Part shown: in pieces, positions 61,877-64,000 of the stretch
Layout: the number at the start of each line of letters is the position of its first letter
Position numbering within the stretch: the stretch's first letter is position 1
Assembly (NCBI GenBank): GCA_965198185.1
Contig: CBDAOU010000002.1
Location: 558,001 to 622,000 of the forward strand
Length of the DNA: 64,000 bases
Reading direction: 5' to 3'
Source of the DNA: JAJECS01 sp965198185
GTDB taxonomy: Bacteria; Chloroflexota; UBA11872
Program-made: the position numbers and the translations under genes
The notes under the pieces: model-generated
Seen by the model: the letters and a program-made list of their open reading frames with translations, nothing else
Databases searched by the model: none
What the model was told of the DNA's origin: nothing

Positions 61877-62521
61877 TTACTCGACGGGTTCGGCGCCCGG
61901 CATGCCGTCGATGCGCCGGCGAATCAGCACCAGCGCCATGATCGATGTCGCGGCCATGAATCCGGCGGACGCCGCGCCGGCGTAGTCGAGCCAGTTGATC
62001 TCCAGCCACAGGTAGATGAGCAGGAAGGGGTAGAACGACATCCAGGTCTTGATCGCCAGCGGCACGTCGGCGCCGTGGCGATTGGCGGCATAGAGCAGGA
62101 AATTCACCAGCGGATACGACAGCGCATAGGCCACGCCGATCTCGCCGCGCAGCGCGCCGGCGGCGACCAGGCCGCCGACGAAGGTGATCTCGCGAACGTG
62201 GTCGGCGACCTGATCCGCCAGGGCGCCGAAGGGCGAGGACTTTCCCGTGCGTCGGGCGAGCGCGCCGTCGATCGCGTCCAGAAGCAGCGTTGCCACGAAT
62301 AGTCCCAGCGCCACCCGCGGCGCATGCGCGATCAGCGCCGCGGCGGCGAAACCGATGGGAATCTGGCTGAACGACACCGCCGTCGGCGGTACGCCCATGC
62401 GGGCAAGCACCGCCACCACCGGCGCGAGGACGAGGGCCATTCCCCGACGAAACGGGCCGAGGATGATGCGCTCGGCGCGCGAATACGACCCTGCCGCCGG
62501 TTGACCGCCCTCGCCGTCCAC
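61877..62521 (-). CDS. CDP-alcohol phosphatidyltransferase family protein
   Basis: A 214-residue membrane enzyme starting at GTG 62521. The family signature is complete: DAIDGALAR, eight residues, then GALADQVAD, giving the four catalytic and metal aspartates in the order D-D-D-D. About five to six hydrophobic segments surround it. It would transfer a phosphatidyl group from CDP-diacylglycerol to an alcohol such as glycerol phosphate, inositol phosphate or serine; which one is not clear. It follows glyS by six bases. Confidence 0.9.
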   Translation of the reverse strand: MDGEGGQPAAGSYSRAERIILGPFRRGMALVLAPVVAVLARMGVPPTAVSFSQIPIGFAAAALIAHAPRVALGLFVATLLLDAIDGALARRTGKSSPFGALADQVADHVREITFVGGLVAAGALRGEIGVAYALSYPLVNFLLYAANRHGADVPLAIKTWMSFYPFLLIYLWLEINWLDYAGAASAGFMAATSIMALVLIRRRIDGMPGAEPVE

Positions 62522-62527
62522 GGCCGC

Positions 62528-63832
62528 CTACCAGGCCAGCCGCTCGGCCAAGTAGCCGTGCAGATCGTCCACGGCCACGCGGTCCTGAGCCATCGTGTCG
62601 CGGTGACGGACGGTCACCGAGCGGTCGTCGAGCGATTCGTAGTCCACGGTGATGCCGAACGGCGTCCCGGCCTCGTCCTGGCGGGCGTAGCGCCGCCCAA
62701 TGGATCCACCGGAGTCGTAGAAGACCGCCCACGACGCCGCCAGGCGGGCTCGCACGTCGCGTGCCAGCTTGACCAGATCGGGCTTGTTGCGCGCCAACGG
62801 AAATATGGCGGCCTTGATGGGCGCCAGTCGCGGGTCAAGGTTCAGGAACACCCGTTTCTCGCCGCGCACTTCCTGCTCGGTGTAGGCGTCGGCCAGGAAC
62901 GCAAGCGCCGCCCGGTCGACGCCGCCCGACGGCTCGATGACATAGGGGCGGATGTGCGACTTGGACGCTTCGTCGAAGACGGTGAGAGTCTCGCCGCTCG
63001 CTTCCGCATGCCGTGCGAGATCGAAGTCGGTGCGGTTGGCGATGCCTTCGAGCTCACCCCAGCCGAAGGGGAAGTCGTACTCGATATCGGTGGTGCCCTT
63101 CGCGTAGTGCGAAAGCTCATCGGCGCCATGGGGTCGTAGACGCAGGCGGTCGGGACTGAGGCCGAATTCCTGCCACCAGTCGAAGCGCTCGTCGATCCAG
63201 GATTCGTAGGCCGACGCGTCCTGCCCCGGCTCCACGAAATACTCCAACTCCATCTGCTCGAACTCACGGCTGCGGAAGATGAAGTTGCCCGTGGTGATCT
63301 CGTTGCGGAAGGCCTTGCCGATCTGGGCGATTCCGAACGGCAGCCGCACGCGCGTCGAGTCCAGGACGTTCTTGAAATTCACGAAGATGGCCTGGGCGGT
63401 TTCCGGCCGCAGATAGGCCGTGGCGGACGATTCCTGCACGGGCCCGACCTGCGTGCTGAACATGGTGTTGAAGCGTCGGGGCTCGGTGAGCGCCGCTCCG
63501 TCGTGGGGGCACGTACCCTCAGGCACGTCATCCTGGCGATAGCGACGCCGGCAATCGGGGCACTCGACCAGGGGGTCGTTGAAGTTCTCCACGTGCCCCG
63601 AGGCCTCCCAGATGCGGGGGTGCATGAGGATCGAGGCATTCAGCCCCACCACGTCCTCGCGAGCCATCACCACGCGGCGCCACCACGCCTCCTTGATGTT
63701 GCGGATCAACTCCGCGCCCAGCGGCCCGTAGTCCCAGGTGCTGGCAAACCCGCCATAGATTTCGGAGCTCCCGAACACGAAGCCGCGTCGCTTCGCGAGA
63801 GCGACGAGTGTGTCGAGGTCCGGCGCAGCCAT
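62528..63832 (-). CDS. glyS: Glycyl-tRNA synthetase (single-chain, dimeric class II type)
   Basis: A 434-residue synthetase. The opening is LVALAKRRGFVFGSSEIYGGFASTWDYGPLG, the family N-terminus. A zinc-binding insert with CPDC and CPHDG lies at about 94-113. Motif 2 is in GIAQIGKAFRNEITTGNFIFRSREF, and IEPSGGVDRAALAFLADAY is motif 3. The C-terminal anticodon domain includes DVRARLAASWAVFYDSGGSIGRRYARQDE. It charges tRNA-Gly, including the CCC isoacceptor found at 37195. Confidence 0.96.
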   Translation of the reverse strand: MAAPDLDTLVALAKRRGFVFGSSEIYGGFASTWDYGPLGAELIRNIKEAWWRRVVMAREDVVGLNASILMHPRIWEASGHVENFNDPLVECPDCRRRYRQDDVPEGTCPHDGAALTEPRRFNTMFSTQVGPVQESSATAYLRPETAQAIFVNFKNVLDSTRVRLPFGIAQIGKAFRNEITTGNFIFRSREFEQMELEYFVEPGQDASAYESWIDERFDWWQEFGLSPDRLRLRPHGADELSHYAKGTTDIEYDFPFGWGELEGIANRTDFDLARHAEASGETLTVFDEASKSHIRPYVIEPSGGVDRAALAFLADAYTEQEVRGEKRVFLNLDPRLAPIKAAIFPLARNKPDLVKLARDVRARLAASWAVFYDSGGSIGRRYARQDEAGTPFGITVDYESLDDRSVTVRHRDTMAQDRVAVDDLHGYLAERLAW

Positions 63833-63890
63833 GGCTAGTCCTTCCGATGCGGGGTCGACGCGCTGTCGATCGCGCCTTGGGTGGGGCCGG

Positions 63891-64000
63891 TCAGCGCGCT
63901 GCCAGTTTCCCAGGCGCCGCCGGTGTCAGCATGCGTGCGGACTTGACGTCGCGTTCGAGGATTGTCGTCGAATACGCCCGCAGGATGTCTCGAACCTCGG
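63891..64000 (-). CDS. C-terminal fragment of an unidentified protein running off the right edge
   Basis: On the minus strand a frame is open from the window edge to TGA at 63891-63893, encoding about 35 residues ending SARMLTPAAPGKLAAR. Codon third positions are G or C in about 70% of cases, similar to its neighbours. It lies about 60 bases upstream of glyS on the same strand. Too short to identify. Confidence 0.4.
   Translation of the reverse strand, partial: EVRDILRAYSTTILERDVKSARMLTPAAPGKLAAR

Overview
The window is GC-rich bacterial DNA (mid-60s % GC by eye), densely packed with genes on both strands and with many 4-base ATGA start/stop overlaps. No rRNA, phage, integrase, transposase or CRISPR array is visible. 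The gene content points to a Chloroflexota-type bacterium, perhaps a marine or sponge-associated lineage such as SAR202. The clues are repeated paralogues of sugar-acid enolases, Gfo/Idh/MocA oxidoreductases and hydantoinase A/B proteins, a surface lipoprotein combining PD40-type propeller and plant-type LRR repeats, and several intergenic palindromic repeat families. This placement is inference; no marker gene was compared.

Layout. 1-31.7 kb is an accessory catabolic region. It holds a partial Gfo/Idh/MocA gene, two paralogous tiny genes, a coupled pair of enolase-superfamily dehydratases, an AT-richer two-gene insert (zinc ribbon plus two-helix membrane protein), a DrrAB-like ABC exporter, and a rhamnonate-dehydratase-like enolase with an MBL-fold hydrolase and an NTF2-like protein. 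It continues with hydantoinase B plus RraA-type aldolase, two D-2-hydroxyacid dehydrogenases, a Gfo/Idh/MocA enzyme and TIM-barrel isomerases. A HyuA-HyuB-OppD-OppF operon, a decayed lipoprotein gene, a second enolase/isomerase cluster (one enolase, three TIM-barrel proteins) and an Asp-box propeller protein follow. The recurring mix of dehydratase, isomerase and NAD-linked dehydrogenase suggests breakdown of several sugar acids or related hydroxyacids, but no substrate is proven.

31.7-52.5 kb is mostly housekeeping: rarA, an HtrA-type protease, nadC, an ogt-like repair methyltransferase, a MoxR ATPase, tRNA-Gly(CCC), a large membrane protein with a degenerate PP2C domain, infC-aspS, a carboxylesterase, a heterodimeric ABC exporter, an AI-2E family permease, uvrC with a coupled acetamidase/formamidase, and 6-phosphogluconate dehydrogenase.

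52.5-64 kb is mixed: a DUF3105 protein, a frameshifted metallophosphoesterase, a GH29 fucosidase, an MTA/SAH-nucleosidase-like phosphorylase, an ArsB/NhaD-type ion transporter, two Gfo/Idh/MocA genes around a frameshifted histone-deacetylase-family gene, a lipoprotein, a CDP-alcohol phosphatidyltransferase, glycyl-tRNA synthetase and the tail of one more gene.

The observations most worth a second look are: an 18-bp direct duplication flanking a palindromic element at the start of an enolase gene; the two tiny paralogous genes near the left edge; the AT-rich zinc-ribbon/two-helix pair; a family of TIM-barrel paralogues with a shared N-terminal signature; the large protein with a PP2C-like domain whose metal motifs are all replaced; and the decayed propeller/LRR lipoprotein with near-identical 72-bp units.
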